DNA of 64,000 nucleotides. Source: Tepidisphaera sp. Its GTDB lineage: Bacteria > Planctomycetota > Phycisphaerae > Phycisphaerales > UBA1924. Below are positions 1 to 10,811 of this stretch, in pieces. A program made the position numbers and the translations under genes. The stretch spans positions 186,001-250,000 of the forward strand of contig WGNV01000004.1 of the NCBI GenBank assembly GCA_016124375.1, given 5' to 3'. The notes beneath the pieces are model-generated. The model was given only the letters and a program-made list of their open reading frames with translations, did no database searches and was not told where the DNA came from. Each line of letters begins with the position of its first letter. The stretch's first letter is position 1.

Positions 1-1
1 G

Positions 2-850
2 AACCCCACCAAGCCCGCCGCCTCCCAGGCCGCGGCTACCGTCCGCGCCCTCATCCAGCGCCACGGCTCCCTGCTCGGCGAGTTCCCCGCCGACGGCTCC
101 GACCTCCCGCCTCAAGCCGCCGACGCCGACCTCATCCTCGTCTTCGGCGGCGACGGCACCCTCCTCAGCCAGTGCCGCCGCTGCGTCGGGCTCCACGCCC
201 CCCTGCTGGGCGTCAACCTCGGCCGCCTTGGCTTCCTCGCCGAGTTCGACGTCAAGTGCCTGCAGGACGAAGCCGCCACCATCTTCGGCGACGGCCCGCT
301 CCGCACCGACACGCTCAGTTTCATCAAGATCGAAGTCTTCTCGCGCGACGCGTCAACGCCCCGCTTCTCGGGCATCGCGCTCAACGACGCCGTCGTCACC
401 GCCGGCCCCCCCTTCCGCGTCATCGCGCTCAGCATCTCCATCGACGGGCACATGGGCCCCAGCATGCGGGGCGATGGCCTGGTCGTCAGCACCTCGCTGG
501 GCTCCACCGCCTACAACCTTTCCGCAGGCGGGCCCATCATGTCCCCCCGCGTCGACGCCCTGGCCATCACGCCCATCGCGCCCCAGTCTCTCTCCTTCCG
601 CCCCGTCGTCGTCAGCGCCGACAGCCGCGTCGAAATCACCGTCGACAAAGCCAACCAGGAAGGCGGCAGCGACATGGGCACCACGCTCGTGCTCGATGGC
701 CAAACCATGGCCGGCCTCGACGCCAAAGACCGCATCCTCATCACCCGCAACCACACCAGCGTGCGCCTCGTCCAGAACCCCCGCAGCGGCTACTGGGCCC
801 GCCTCATCGGCAAGCTCCAGTGGGCCGCCTCCCCACGCATGGAAGCCTGA
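2..850 (+). CDS. nadK: NAD kinase, 5' truncated by window edge
   Basis: Phosphorylates NAD to NADP in the cytoplasm using ATP or polyphosphate. The reading frame is open from the window edge, so the N-terminus is missing. The family signature GGDGT appears about 50 residues in, followed by a G-V-N-x-G-x-L-G-F-L motif, then N-D-A-V-V, and finally the glycine-rich substrate stretch [13 protein letters not shown]. All of these are expected of ATP-NAD kinases and lie in the expected order. Codons end mostly in C, unlike the G-ending codons of the 10-33 kb block. A prepilin-like gene follows in the same direction after about 100 bp. Function is secure; only the start is unseen. Confidence 0.93.
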   Translation, partial: NPTKPAASQAAATVRALIQRHGSLLGEFPADGSDLPPQAADADLILVFGGDGTLLSQCRRCVGLHAPLLGVNLGRLGFLAEFDVKCLQDEAATIFGDGPLRTDTLSFIKIEVFSRDASTPRFSGIALNDAVVTAGPPFRVIALSISIDGHMGPSMRGDGLVVSTSLGSTAYNLSAGGPIMSPRVDALAITPIAPQSLSFRPVVVSADSRVEITVDKANQEGGSDMGTTLVLDGQTMAGLDAKDRILITRNHTSVRLVQNPRSGYWARLIGKLQWAASPRMEA

Positions 851-901
851 GCCGCCCGCTGCGCTCGCGTCACGCCGCCTTCCTCTCCCCTCTTCTGCTT
901 C

Positions 902-938
902 GAACTTCGTCTCTCCGTCTCTTCGGCACTTCGTCTCT
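902..938 (+). repeat. Intergenic word repeat (CTTCGTCTCT family), copy 1
   Basis: This 37-bp stretch of degenerate repeats of a word like ACTTCGTCTCT-(C/T)-CG lies immediately upstream of the prepilin-like start. It matches the reverse strand of 44043-44079 at 36 of 37 positions, even though the two loci share no genes. Confidence 0.8.
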
Positions 939-948
939 ACGCTTGACC

Positions 949-1605
949 GTGCGTCGCGCCTTCACGCTCATCGAGCTCCTCGTCGTCATCGCCATCATCG
1001 GCGTGCTGCTGGGCGTCCTCCTCCCCGCCCTCTCCAAGGCCCGCGACAACGCCCGCGCCGTCGTCTGTCTTTCCAACCTCCGCTCCTGCGGCTCCGTCCT
1101 CGCCGCCTACGCCAACGACTACAAAGGCCTCGCCCCCGCCCTGGGCGTGCCCTACGGCTCCATCCCCAACTGGCGACTCGTCATCCAATCCAGCGTCGGC
1201 CTCAGCGGCTCCACCGGCACCGACCTCTACGCCGTGCGCTCCGTCCTGGTCTGCCCCGCCGCCGCCGCCCGCTTCAGCCGCGACATGAATCGCACCTACG
1301 CCACCAACGTCACCGGCCACGCGGGCCAGCCGGGCGACCCGGACAACTACGACACGACCGAGGTCCACCTGCGCCCGGACCGCGTCGAGATGCCCTCGCT
1401 CACACCGCAACTCTTCGACGCCCTGCCCGACCCCGCCGACCCCACCCACCGCTGCTGGAGCGTGCTGGACTTCCGCCAGAGCGACCACATCGCCCAGCGT
1501 CTGGGCATCTACCACCCGCGCAACACCTTCAACGCGGCGATGTTCGACACCAGCGCCCGCCCCTGGTCCGCCGCGCTCCCGGAATGGTCCCAGCCCCTGC
1601 CCTGA
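949..1605 (+). CDS. Prepilin-type cleavage/methylation domain protein (type II secretion/pseudopilin-like)
   Basis: About 218 residues. It begins almost directly with a class III prepilin signal ([17 protein letters not shown]), the site processed by prepilin peptidase, followed by a hydrophobic helix of about 20 residues and then K-A-R-D-N-A-R-A. The remainder is a globular head with cysteines at C-L-S-N-L and V-C-P-A-A. This architecture is common in planctomycete pseudopilin-like proteins, which occur in many copies per genome and whose individual roles are mostly unknown. I chose GTG at 949 because it places two arginines just before FTLIELL; TTG at 943 is the alternative. Longer in-frame starts would run through the NAD kinase gene and the intergenic repeat. 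Confidence 0.8.
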   Translation: MRRAFTLIELLVVIAIIGVLLGVLLPALSKARDNARAVVCLSNLRSCGSVLAAYANDYKGLAPALGVPYGSIPNWRLVIQSSVGLSGSTGTDLYAVRSVLVCPAAAARFSRDMNRTYATNVTGHAGQPGDPDNYDTTEVHLRPDRVEMPSLTPQLFDALPDPADPTHRCWSVLDFRQSDHIAQRLGIYHPRNTFNAAMFDTSARPWSAALPEWSQPLP

Positions 1606-1632
1606 CCCCCCACGCCGCGCCGGCACGCCCCA

Positions 1633-4368
1633 TCACGGACACCCGCCCCCCGCCACGGCGTTGATCAACGCATCCACGTCCGTCTGGTCCGCCACGCCGT
1701 CGTGGTTGAAGTCCGTGTCGACGTTCTCCGGGTTGTCGCCGCCGGCGATCACGTTGATCAGGTAATCAACATCGCCCGCATCCACAACGCCGTCGTTGTT
1801 CAAGTCCGGGTCGCACGGCGGATTCACAAACAAATACGTCGGCGCGAGATAGAGACTCATCTCACACGCGTCCCGCACCGAGCCGCTGATCAGCCCGGTC
1901 GCCGCCGGCTCCAACTGATCGATGCGCAGATGCCCAGTGGTGGCACCGCTCACAACACCAACCCCCGGCATCGCGCCATCAGTCAGCGCTGTTGAGCCAA
2001 TCGACCAGAAATACCGAGTCGGCGTCGCCGACAGCGTCCACGTCAGGTCCACGCTCTGCCCCGCGTCGCGCACCAGCGTTGCCGGCGGCGCTTCCAGCGT
2101 CACCGCCCTCGACGGCGTTTCGATGCGTCCGAAATACGCAGCAGGGATCTTCGCTGGCGAATAGATCGCGTCGAATCGATTCGATTCAAACGCGCCCCCG
2201 ACGAACACCTCATGCTCGCCGTGCGACGTCACCAATGGCGTCCCTTGCCCGGCGATCATAATACCGGTTGGATACGCCGGATTGAGTGATAACCCCGCAG
2301 TGATACCCCAGGCGTGTCCATCCCACGACACCACCCGTCCTGCATCGTAAACTCCTGAACCACCCACGCCAAGATACATAACACCGCTCGATTCGGCGTA
2401 ACTTCCATCCGTTTGCTGTCCCCTCACGGTCGGCGGCAAGCTTCCCGCGCTCGTCCACCCCGCGCCGTTCCACCGATAAAGCCGCTCGTCACCGCTCACG
2501 CCGAGCAACTCTCCCTGATACCCGCCGAAGGCTCGCACGTCGGTCTCGAACTCCGGCAAAGGAAGCGCTTCCGGCCCCGAGGCGGTCAGCCTCACAATTC
2601 GGCTCGCGTCCGCGTCGGTCGCAAACAACTCCGCTCCCACCCGCAGCATCCGAGCATCGCCGAGAAATCCCACCCGCATCGGATACACATCCCAGGCAGC
2701 CCCGTTCCAGCGCCCAAGCCGCGTCACTCCATACTGGCTCCCGCTCGTCGAAAACGCGCCCCACAACTCACTTCCCGCAGACACCAGGCGAAGCGGGATG
2801 GCCGTCGCTCCCGCCGACATGTCGTGCCACGACGCGCCATCCCACCCCGCCACCAGCGCATTCGTCACGCCGCCGACATTGAATGGCTCCCCGCCGATGA
2901 TAAGTTGATTCTCATAACTCGTTGCCGCCCAAATATTATTATCCGGCAGCCCGCCCGCGAACGGCGCCCAGAATCCGTCCTCGCCCATCTCCGCCAGGTG
3001 CCCCGGCGTACCCGGCGCCTGCGGCCCGTTTCCCGAGGTTCCGATCGTCACGAACCGCCCCGCCGCGATCGTCTTCCCCTGAAACTCCGCAAACGCCATC
3101 ACCCTCCCCCCCAGCCCGCGGCTGATCGGCGTCACATGCTCGGCCGCGTCCATCCACGCCAGGCCGTACATCAACCGTGGATACTGGTTCACCGGATTCG
3201 CCGCCGAATACACCCCGGAAAACGAACCGCCCAGCACCAGGTGATCCTGAAAAGCACCAATGATCTGAACTTCCGGAGCCAGCCCGTTCCCCGCAAATGC
3301 ATCCGCAGGATTAACGCCAATCCACCCCTGACCATCCCATCGCAACAGTGTGTTCGGCGAATACAGCCCGCTCGGGGTCAGATACAACGTGGAGTTCAAG
3401 CTGCCGATGCGGTAAATGCCCGACGTTGAGGGCGCGGGCATCGCCGTCCACGCCGTCCCGTCCCAGTGCATCGCGCCGGGGCTCGTTCCGGTCGCCAGTC
3501 GAAAACCCCCGGCGATATAGACATCCGCGCCGCTCGCGTAGATGCTCGTCACGCCGCCGCTCTGCGAAAACTGCGCCGCCAGAGGTGGCCCAACCAGCGA
3601 ACGATTCCCGCCCGCGTCCTGCCGTATCAAATACTGCGAGAATGTCCCGCCGATCAGCAGCCACTCACCCTGCACCGCCAGACTGTCCACGCGCCTGCTG
3701 CTGTCCTCAATCGCGCCCGGCGGCGGAACTTGCGGCCCGACTGCCACCCAGTTGCCGCCCGAGAGCTTCGCAAAGTTGTGCAGATTCCCGATCGAAAACT
3801 GCCCTCCCACGAACAACTCGCCGTTGAACGCCGCCAGCGACGTCACCGCCCCGCTCAGGTTTGCACCCACCTGCGTCCACGACGTTCCGTTCCATTTCGC
3901 CACGCGCGCGTACCCGGACGGATCGCTCGAAGCGACCTTGAACTGTCCCGCCGCGTACAGCTCACCATTGAGCACCGCCAGCGCGCTCGTCCCTGCCGTG
4001 CCGGTGCTCGATGCGAACGCAAGCCCGCCCCCGATCGCGTGCCACTCCCGCCCATTCCACATCGCCACGCCATTCGCCAGCACACCATCAACACTGCTGA
4101 ACCCGCCTAGCACCACCAGCACCTCGGGCAGCGGGCCATCACCATCCGGGTCCCAGTTCACCGCCGAAGTGGCGCTCGGCGCCATATTCCCAAACGTGCC
4201 CAGCCCCCCCAGCCCCGGATACCCATCCCCGTGCTGAAACCCCGCAGTGCAGGTCTGCCCGACCGCCGCCGTCGGCAGCATCACCAGCCCCGCGCACGCC
4301 GCCAACGCCACGCACGCCGAACCGACCCGCCCACTGACGCGTTGAATCACGCATTGAACTTGCCGCAT
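1633..4368 (-). CDS. Large secreted beta-propeller-like protein with C-terminal dockerin/EF-hand pair
   Basis: 911 residues. An N-terminal signal peptide with a hydrophobic core (A-C-V-A-L-A-A-C-A-G-L-V) probably ends near A-V-G-Q. The body has many repeats with cores such as W-D-G-x-x-W-H and A-x-W-N-G-x-x-W, separated by L-x-V-G-G-x-F, typical of WD/kelch-like propeller proteins. The last 60 residues hold two EF-hand-like motifs (D-L-N-N-D-G-V-V-D and D-F-N-H-D-G-V-A-D), each followed by a hydrophobic helix, with the end G-G-G-C-P. It is a clear paralogue of the next upstream gene. The C-terminal module probably anchors or sorts the protein outside the cell; the ligand of the propeller is unknown. 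Confidence 0.85.
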   Translation of the reverse strand: MRQVQCVIQRVSGRVGSACVALAACAGLVMLPTAAVGQTCTAGFQHGDGYPGLGGLGTFGNMAPSATSAVNWDPDGDGPLPEVLVVLGGFSSVDGVLANGVAMWNGREWHAIGGGLAFASSTGTAGTSALAVLNGELYAAGQFKVASSDPSGYARVAKWNGTSWTQVGANLSGAVTSLAAFNGELFVGGQFSIGNLHNFAKLSGGNWVAVGPQVPPPGAIEDSSRRVDSLAVQGEWLLIGGTFSQYLIRQDAGGNRSLVGPPLAAQFSQSGGVTSIYASGADVYIAGGFRLATGTSPGAMHWDGTAWTAMPAPSTSGIYRIGSLNSTLYLTPSGLYSPNTLLRWDGQGWIGVNPADAFAGNGLAPEVQIIGAFQDHLVLGGSFSGVYSAANPVNQYPRLMYGLAWMDAAEHVTPISRGLGGRVMAFAEFQGKTIAAGRFVTIGTSGNGPQAPGTPGHLAEMGEDGFWAPFAGGLPDNNIWAATSYENQLIIGGEPFNVGGVTNALVAGWDGASWHDMSAGATAIPLRLVSAGSELWGAFSTSGSQYGVTRLGRWNGAAWDVYPMRVGFLGDARMLRVGAELFATDADASRIVRLTASGPEALPLPEFETDVRAFGGYQGELLGVSGDERLYRWNGAGWTSAGSLPPTVRGQQTDGSYAESSGVMYLGVGGSGVYDAGRVVSWDGHAWGITAGLSLNPAYPTGIMIAGQGTPLVTSHGEHEVFVGGAFESNRFDAIYSPAKIPAAYFGRIETPSRAVTLEAPPATLVRDAGQSVDLTWTLSATPTRYFWSIGSTALTDGAMPGVGVVSGATTGHLRIDQLEPAATGLISGSVRDACEMSLYLAPTYLFVNPPCDPDLNNDGVVDAGDVDYLINVIAGGDNPENVDTDFNHDGVADQTDVDALINAVAGGGCP

Positions 4369-4575
4369 GTGCTGACTCCTGAACTGCCCGGACCGCGATC
4401 GCGCCCGTCACGCCCCACCGCACAGATCAGGGTGATACCGACGACCCCTCAAGAAAGATGCACCCCCCGGCCAGATGGTGCCTCGGGGTTGAGCACGCAA
4501 CGCCGCGGCCAGCGCCACCCAGGGCGCCATCAGCCGCGTTCGCCACCGTGCCATTTCACTCTCAAGCCCGCCGCG

Positions 4576-7239
4576 CTACGGACACCCGCCCCCCGCCACG
4601 GCGTTGACCAGTGCCTCCACATCCGTCTGGTCCGCCACGCCGTCGTGGTTGAAGTCCGGATCCACGCTCTCCGGGTTCTCGCCGCCGGCAATCACGTTGA
4701 TCAAGTAATCAACATCGCCCTCGTCCACGACACCATCATTATTAACATCAGGCGAGCACGAGGCCGCCACCGACAGATACATTCGACTCAGCGATATCGT
4801 TCCGCACGCACTCACCGCCTGGCATGAGTAGTACCCGGACATGGTGGGGATGAGCTGCTCCAGCCGCAGGGCGTTGGTCGTCGCGCCGCTTACCACCCCG
4901 AAGTTCGAATACGCCCCGTCATAGATTCTGCCAAGTGGTCCGGTCCACTCGTAGCTCGCTCCATCGGGCGGCGGCGACAACTCCCACTCGAGCACCACCG
5001 ACTGACCGGCATCGCGCTCGATCATCGAAGGCGGGCGAGACGTCGTCACCGACACAGGCTCCACCGACCATACCGCGGCATACGCCGCCCGCTGCACAGC
5101 CTGCGCCGGCTGCTGGAGCCCGGGTGGGAAGACAGAGTCAAACGCACCCCCGATGAGAACGCGCCCATCTCCGACCGGCAACATCGAAGGTGGACGAGCA
5201 CTGCCGACACTGGCCGGCATCTGAGCCGCAACTCGCCAGGAACGAGCCAGCCCATCCCACGCGAGAATCTCCTCAAGGCCCCCCTGGGCGCCGACATACA
5301 TCACGCCGTCGATTTCCAGCGGCAGACTCAGGCGGGAGGTCGCAACAGTCGCCACGATCGAAGCGTCTCCCGCTTCCGCCCAACTTTGCCCGTTCCATCG
5401 ATACAAGTTTGAGCCGCTCGCGCACACCAGGTCACCTTGCACCGCGCCGATAATCCGATCCGTCGTCTCCGAAGGCGGCAGCGGCAATACCGACAAGCCC
5501 TCCGGCGTCAGCACGTACGTCTGCGATGTCGAATCATCGGTGGCATACACCTCGGCCCCCGTCGAGAGCAGCCCCGAATAGCCCCCCGCGCTGCTGAACA
5601 TCTGCCACGCCGCCCCGTTCCAGCGGCCGAGCGCCGCCGCGCTGGAAGGCGCGCCGCCGCTCGGCACGAACTCACCCCACAACTGCCCGCCCGCCGCCAC
5701 CAACCTCACCGGGTATCCTGCCGCCCCCGCCGACATGTCGTGCCACGCCGCCCCGTCCCACGCCGCGACCGTCGTATTCGTCACGCCGCCCACCGAGAAG
5801 GGCTCGCCGCCAACCACAAGTTGATTCTCGAAGACTTCCGTCGCCCAGATGTTGTTCGTCGGCAAGCCGCCCGTAAACGGAAGCCAGAATCCATCCGCGT
5901 CCATCTCCGCCAGCCGCCCGGGCGAGCCCGGCAGCATCGGCCCGCCCATCCAAGGCCCGATCGTCGTGAACCGGCCCGCCGCGATCACCTTGCCGTGATA
6001 CACCGACAAGCTCGCCACCCGCGCCCCCAGCGCATGACTGATCGGCCCGAGATTCCCCGCGCCATCCATCCACGCCAGCGATGTCATGAGTCTTGTAACC
6101 GTCGTTGATGCTGTGTTGTCTCTCACACCAGTAAACGAGCCGCCCAGAATCAAGTGTCCGTCAAATACACCAAGCACCTCGGGGTCGTACACGCCAACGC
6201 TACTCTGAAACTGCGCCGCCGGAAACACCGCCGTCCACGCGCTCCCGGTCCATCGGTAGAGCGGTTCCGTGGTCGTGCTCGCCCCCGAAGACAAGTACAA
6301 GTCCGAGTTGAAACTCACCAATCGCCGCGTCCCGGTCGTCGCGGGCGCGGCCAGCGCCGTCCACGCCGCGCCGTCCCAGTGCATCACGCCGGGCGTCGCA
6401 GTTCCCCTCGCAAAGCTCCCGGCGATGTACACATCCTGCCCGTTCGCGTAGATGCTGGTCACCGTGCCGCTGAACGAGGTTGCCAGCGCCGGACCGACCT
6501 GCGTGCGCACGCCCGCGGCATCCTGCCGCATGATGTACCGTGCAAACGATCCGCCGACCAGCAGCGAATCTCCCTGCACAGCGAGACTATCAACACTCTT
6601 ATTGAATTCCTCAATTGACCCGGGCAGCGCCGCGCCGAACCCGACCCAGTCGTTTCCAACCAGCTTGGCCAGGTGAGCGCCCGTCGGCACAACAAAGTCG
6701 CCGCCGACGTACAACTCGCCACCGAGTGAGGCCAGCGCGTTGACCGAGCTCAGCGTCGGCCCCACCTGCACCCACGCGCTGCCATTCCACTTCGCCACCC
6801 TTCCGACGTACGTCGCATCCGAGGCGGCGATCCCAAACTTCCCGCCCGCGTACAGCTCGCCGTTGTGCACAGCCAGGCACGTCACCCCGTGGCCCACCGA
6901 CAAGCTCGGCGACAACAGACCGCCGCCAAGCGCATGCCACTGCCGCCCATCCCATGCCGCCACGTCGTTCGCGGCGACTCCGTCCGCACTGCCGAAGATG
7001 CCGCCCACAACAAGCATTTCGGGTTGCGGACCGTCGCCATCCGGGTCCCAAGCGATCGCCGCCGCCGCTCGCGGACCGAAAGGACCGTTCGGACCCGTTG
7101 TACCCAAGCCCGGAAACCCAGCGCTCAACTCAAACCCGCCCGGACACGACTGCCCCGCCGCGCGGCCGCCCGACCCGAGCACGACCACCCCCACAGCCAG
7201 AACCGCCGCCCACGCCGCCTTCGCACCGAGTCGGGCCAT
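4576..7239 (-). CDS. Large secreted beta-propeller-like protein, paralogue of the 911-aa neighbour, dockerin-tailed
   Basis: 887 residues, collinear with the 1633-4368 product over nearly its whole length. It shares the openings C-x-x-G-F and W-D-P-D-G-D-G-P, the same propeller-like repeats (L-Y-A-G-G-K-F, V-A-K-W-N-G-S-A-W) and the same C-terminal dockerin pair ending G-G-G-C-P. The signal peptide (A-A-W-A-A-V-L-A-V-G-V-V-V-L-G) ends near A-A-G-Q. The two genes are in tandem on one strand, 207 bp apart, so they look like a duplication. The divergent 380-bp interval upstream, shared with rpsA, holds an 18-bp dyad that may be a control site. Function unknown. Confidence 0.85.
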   Translation of the reverse strand: MARLGAKAAWAAVLAVGVVVLGSGGRAAGQSCPGGFELSAGFPGLGTTGPNGPFGPRAAAAIAWDPDGDGPQPEMLVVGGIFGSADGVAANDVAAWDGRQWHALGGGLLSPSLSVGHGVTCLAVHNGELYAGGKFGIAASDATYVGRVAKWNGSAWVQVGPTLSSVNALASLGGELYVGGDFVVPTGAHLAKLVGNDWVGFGAALPGSIEEFNKSVDSLAVQGDSLLVGGSFARYIMRQDAAGVRTQVGPALATSFSGTVTSIYANGQDVYIAGSFARGTATPGVMHWDGAAWTALAAPATTGTRRLVSFNSDLYLSSGASTTTEPLYRWTGSAWTAVFPAAQFQSSVGVYDPEVLGVFDGHLILGGSFTGVRDNTASTTVTRLMTSLAWMDGAGNLGPISHALGARVASLSVYHGKVIAAGRFTTIGPWMGGPMLPGSPGRLAEMDADGFWLPFTGGLPTNNIWATEVFENQLVVGGEPFSVGGVTNTTVAAWDGAAWHDMSAGAAGYPVRLVAAGGQLWGEFVPSGGAPSSAAALGRWNGAAWQMFSSAGGYSGLLSTGAEVYATDDSTSQTYVLTPEGLSVLPLPPSETTDRIIGAVQGDLVCASGSNLYRWNGQSWAEAGDASIVATVATSRLSLPLEIDGVMYVGAQGGLEEILAWDGLARSWRVAAQMPASVGSARPPSMLPVGDGRVLIGGAFDSVFPPGLQQPAQAVQRAAYAAVWSVEPVSVTTSRPPSMIERDAGQSVVLEWELSPPPDGASYEWTGPLGRIYDGAYSNFGVVSGATTNALRLEQLIPTMSGYYSCQAVSACGTISLSRMYLSVAASCSPDVNNDGVVDEGDVDYLINVIAGGENPESVDPDFNHDGVADQTDVEALVNAVAGGGCP

Positions 7240-7269
7240 AGGTCACCCCTTTTGTGAATGCAGCCTTAC

Positions 7270-7287
7270 TCCGAAAGAACTTTCGGA
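7270..7287. promoter_or_regulatory. 18-bp dyad in the divergent paralogue/rpsA interval
   Basis: Arms TCCGAAAG and CTTTCGGA are separated by AA. The dyad lies 31-48 bp upstream of the minus-strand gene start, just downstream (in minus-strand sense) of a weak -10-like TATAGGT. That position suits an operator for the secreted-protein genes. The rest of 7240-7619 contains small GC-rich hairpins (7389-7405, 7417-7430) and no coding signal. Confidence 0.35.
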
Positions 7288-7619
7288 CCTTACCTATACC
7301 ACATTCTCGATTGCGGAGATCCCGCAATTCGGCGTTGATTGCCGCGATCATGCGGCCGCCCGCGCCACCTGCCTACTATCCCCTCCTGCCGGAAGGTGGA
7401 TCCGGCCCGCGTTTTTCCCGCGTTCGCGGGGGCGGTTTTCAAAGCACGACCAGCCCGCCCGTCACAGGGCAGGACCGACCCGGCAGCGGGCCGCGTCCGG
7501 CGGCGTGAGCCTCTTCGCGTTCCACCCGCGTTGGCGCTCTCCCGCAGCGTTCGCAGGCATGCGCTGGTTGCCCCCGTGGCAATCCCGCGCACTCCCACGC
7601 GACGCACCAAGGAACACAC

Positions 7620-9413
<1,794 letters not shown>

Positions 9414-9437
9414 GTTTGAACGCGGCTGCGTGATTCA

Positions 9438-9472
9438 AGGCCCGGGCGAAATCGCCTGGGCCTTTTTCGTTT
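9438..9472 (+). terminator. Intrinsic terminator of rpsA
   Basis: A 12-bp stem (AGGCCCGGGCGA with TCGCCTGGGCCT, one G-T pair) and a 2-nt loop, followed by TTTTTCGTTTT. It starts 24 nt after the rpsA stop codon. Confidence 0.9.
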
Positions 9473-9955
9473 TGTGGGCGCGTGCGAAGTTCGCGGCCTG
9501 CGGCGAGGCGTAGAGGTTGGGCGGGAGTCGGGTTCCGCTGGGGCGTGGCTGGTCTTCCCCGGTGAGCGTTTTTGAGGCGCTCGAGCGGGACCCGGTAGGC
9601 ACACGGTCTAGCGGCGATGTGTGGGCGAGTTCATCGGGCCGACGCCCTTTGGACTTTTTTCGGCGCTGCTTGCGTGAGGCGGGTCGTGGCGAGGGGCTGC
9701 CCGGTTGGATGTCCCGAGTCGGAGCCTCTGTTGGTCGCGGGTGTGGCGGGTAATGAACCCATCTCACCAGGCGAGTGTTCCCCGATGCTTCACGCGAGCG
9801 AGGGCCGGCCCACGCACCGCTTCGGCGGCCGCGTTTCGAGTCGGGGCACGTTGCCGGGGAAGACCAGCCTGAGTTCGTGGCTCAGCCTGTTGGATGCCCG
9901 GCGAGGGTGACCTGACGGAAACGCGGGACGCTTCTATATGGACGGGGGGCGACGC

Positions 9956-10015
9956 GATTTGCGCGCGCAAGTGAGGTAGATGCGCTCGGGCCCTCCCTTA
10001 CGGTCGGGCTACTGA
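9956..10015 (+). repeat. 60-bp repeat with TTGCGCGCGCAA palindrome, copy 1
   Basis: Begins GATTTGCGCGCGCAA, containing a perfect 12-bp palindrome, and ends ACGGTCGGGCTACTGA. Same length as, and about 51 of 60 positions identical to, 10111-10170. Confidence 0.8.
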
Positions 10016-10027
10016 TGAGGCGGGAAG

Positions 10028-10112
10028 TGGCGTTTTGGGGGTGGTTTTGAGGGTTTTGGGGACGGGAAGATTTTTTGAGATTTTGGGGTGGGGGGGGGTT
10101 TTGAGGGCGTGA
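10028..10112 (+). other. G/T-rich tract with G-quadruplex potential
   Basis: Plus strand carries repeated GGG-GGGGG runs separated by TTTT, TTTTGA and similar spacers, including a run of ten G. It lies between the two copies of the 60-bp repeat and has almost no C on this strand, unlike its surroundings. Confidence 0.6.
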
Positions 10113-10170
10113 TTTGCGCGCGCAAACTGCGTCGATGCGCGCCGGCCCTCCCTGACGGTCGGGCTACTGA
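10111..10170 (+). repeat. 60-bp repeat, copy 2, with a partial third copy to 10213
   Basis: Matches copy 1 without gaps. A third partial copy follows at about 10186-10213, retaining GCGCAAAC and CGTCGATGCG but not the GGCCCTCCC half. Confidence 0.75.
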
Positions 10171-10280
10171 CGAACGCGGGCTGTGCGCAAACGACGTCGA
10201 TGCGGGGCGGATAGGTGACGAGAAGAGGGCATCGGGGCATGAGGCACCGAGGCATCGAGATAGAGGGGTGGTAAGACATC

Positions 10281-10397
10281 GGCGGGACGCCTGTCCCACC
10301 GGCAGCCTTGGAAGCACCGCTCTGGAGAGCGGTGCCACCAAGAGCGGCGGAAGAGGAGGAGAGAGGAAGAAGCCCCTCTCGGAGAGAGGGGCCACCC
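10281..10397 (+). repeat. Palindromic repeat array A
   Basis: Three different hairpins stand in series, each ending in CACC. First is 10281-10300 (stem GGGAC/GTCCC). Next is 10314-10339 (arms GCACCGCTCT and AGAGCGGTGC, 2-nt loop, then CACC). Last is 10372-10396 (arms GCCCCTCTC and GAGAGGGGC, then CACC). Spacers are purine-rich. The same order recurs at 14118-14270. A degenerate 'GGCATCGAG' word repeat lies just upstream at 10231-10262. Confidence 0.8.
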
Positions 10398-10585
10398 AAG
10401 AGGAGAGAGGGGGCACCCGGGTGCGGGGAGGTGGTTCGGGCGGGTGGATCGCTATGCTCAAAAATGGCGAAAGGCACGCGGGCGGGCGGTGGTGGCCGCG
10501 GGGCGTGCGTGGGGGCGCGGGAGGGCGCTGGGAGGCGTGAGGCGCGGCCGCGGCGTGGGGCGTTGGTCGGCGTCTGGCGGAGCTT

Positions 10586-10666
10586 CTAGCAGAGGGCGAG
10601 GAAGCTGAGGAGGCAGAGGATGGCGACTTGCTTGCGACGGTCGGTCATGGCGAGGACGAGTTTCAT
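10586..10666 (-). CDS. Probable 26-aa hydrophobic peptide
   Basis: The ATG at 10666 is preceded by GAGGGAG with a 5-6 nt spacing, a much better ribosome-binding site than most genes here have. The product starts M-K-L-V-L-A-M, has a charged patch T-D-R-R-K-Q, then a hydrophobic stretch V-A-I-L-C-L-L-S-F-L-A-L-C to its end. It is transcribed divergently from the 10812 gene. No homologue is recognised. It could be a small membrane peptide or a remnant signal sequence. Confidence 0.45.
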   Translation of the reverse strand: MKLVLAMTDRRKQVAILCLLSFLALC

Positions 10667-10811
10667 GTTTTTCTCCCTCAAGTCTTTGGATATCTGGCGG
10701 CGGACGGGGAACAAGGAACAAGCGGCGTGCCGCGAGGCGGCGGGGAAGCGGCCGGCGGGGCTGGGGCTTCTGGCGGCGGTTTTTTCGGGCGTCGAGGGGT
10801 GGAGGCGCGAG

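Larger units (their letters stand above)
9473..10585. other. 1.1-kb interval without a recognisable gene
   Basis: Short open frames here (for example 9617-9910 on plus, 9764-9970 on minus) show no domain, no good ribosome-binding site and no coding-like codon use. I found no hallmarks of tRNA, RNase P RNA, tmRNA or SRP RNA. The second half holds a diverged 60-bp direct repeat, a G/T-rich tract and a palindromic repeat array, described separately. I see nothing specific in 9480-9950. Confidence 0.6.

Noticed and set aside
9617-9910. 97-aa plus-strand ORF after rpsA
   Set aside because: No ribosome-binding site, no domain, unusual amino-acid composition; lies after a terminator.
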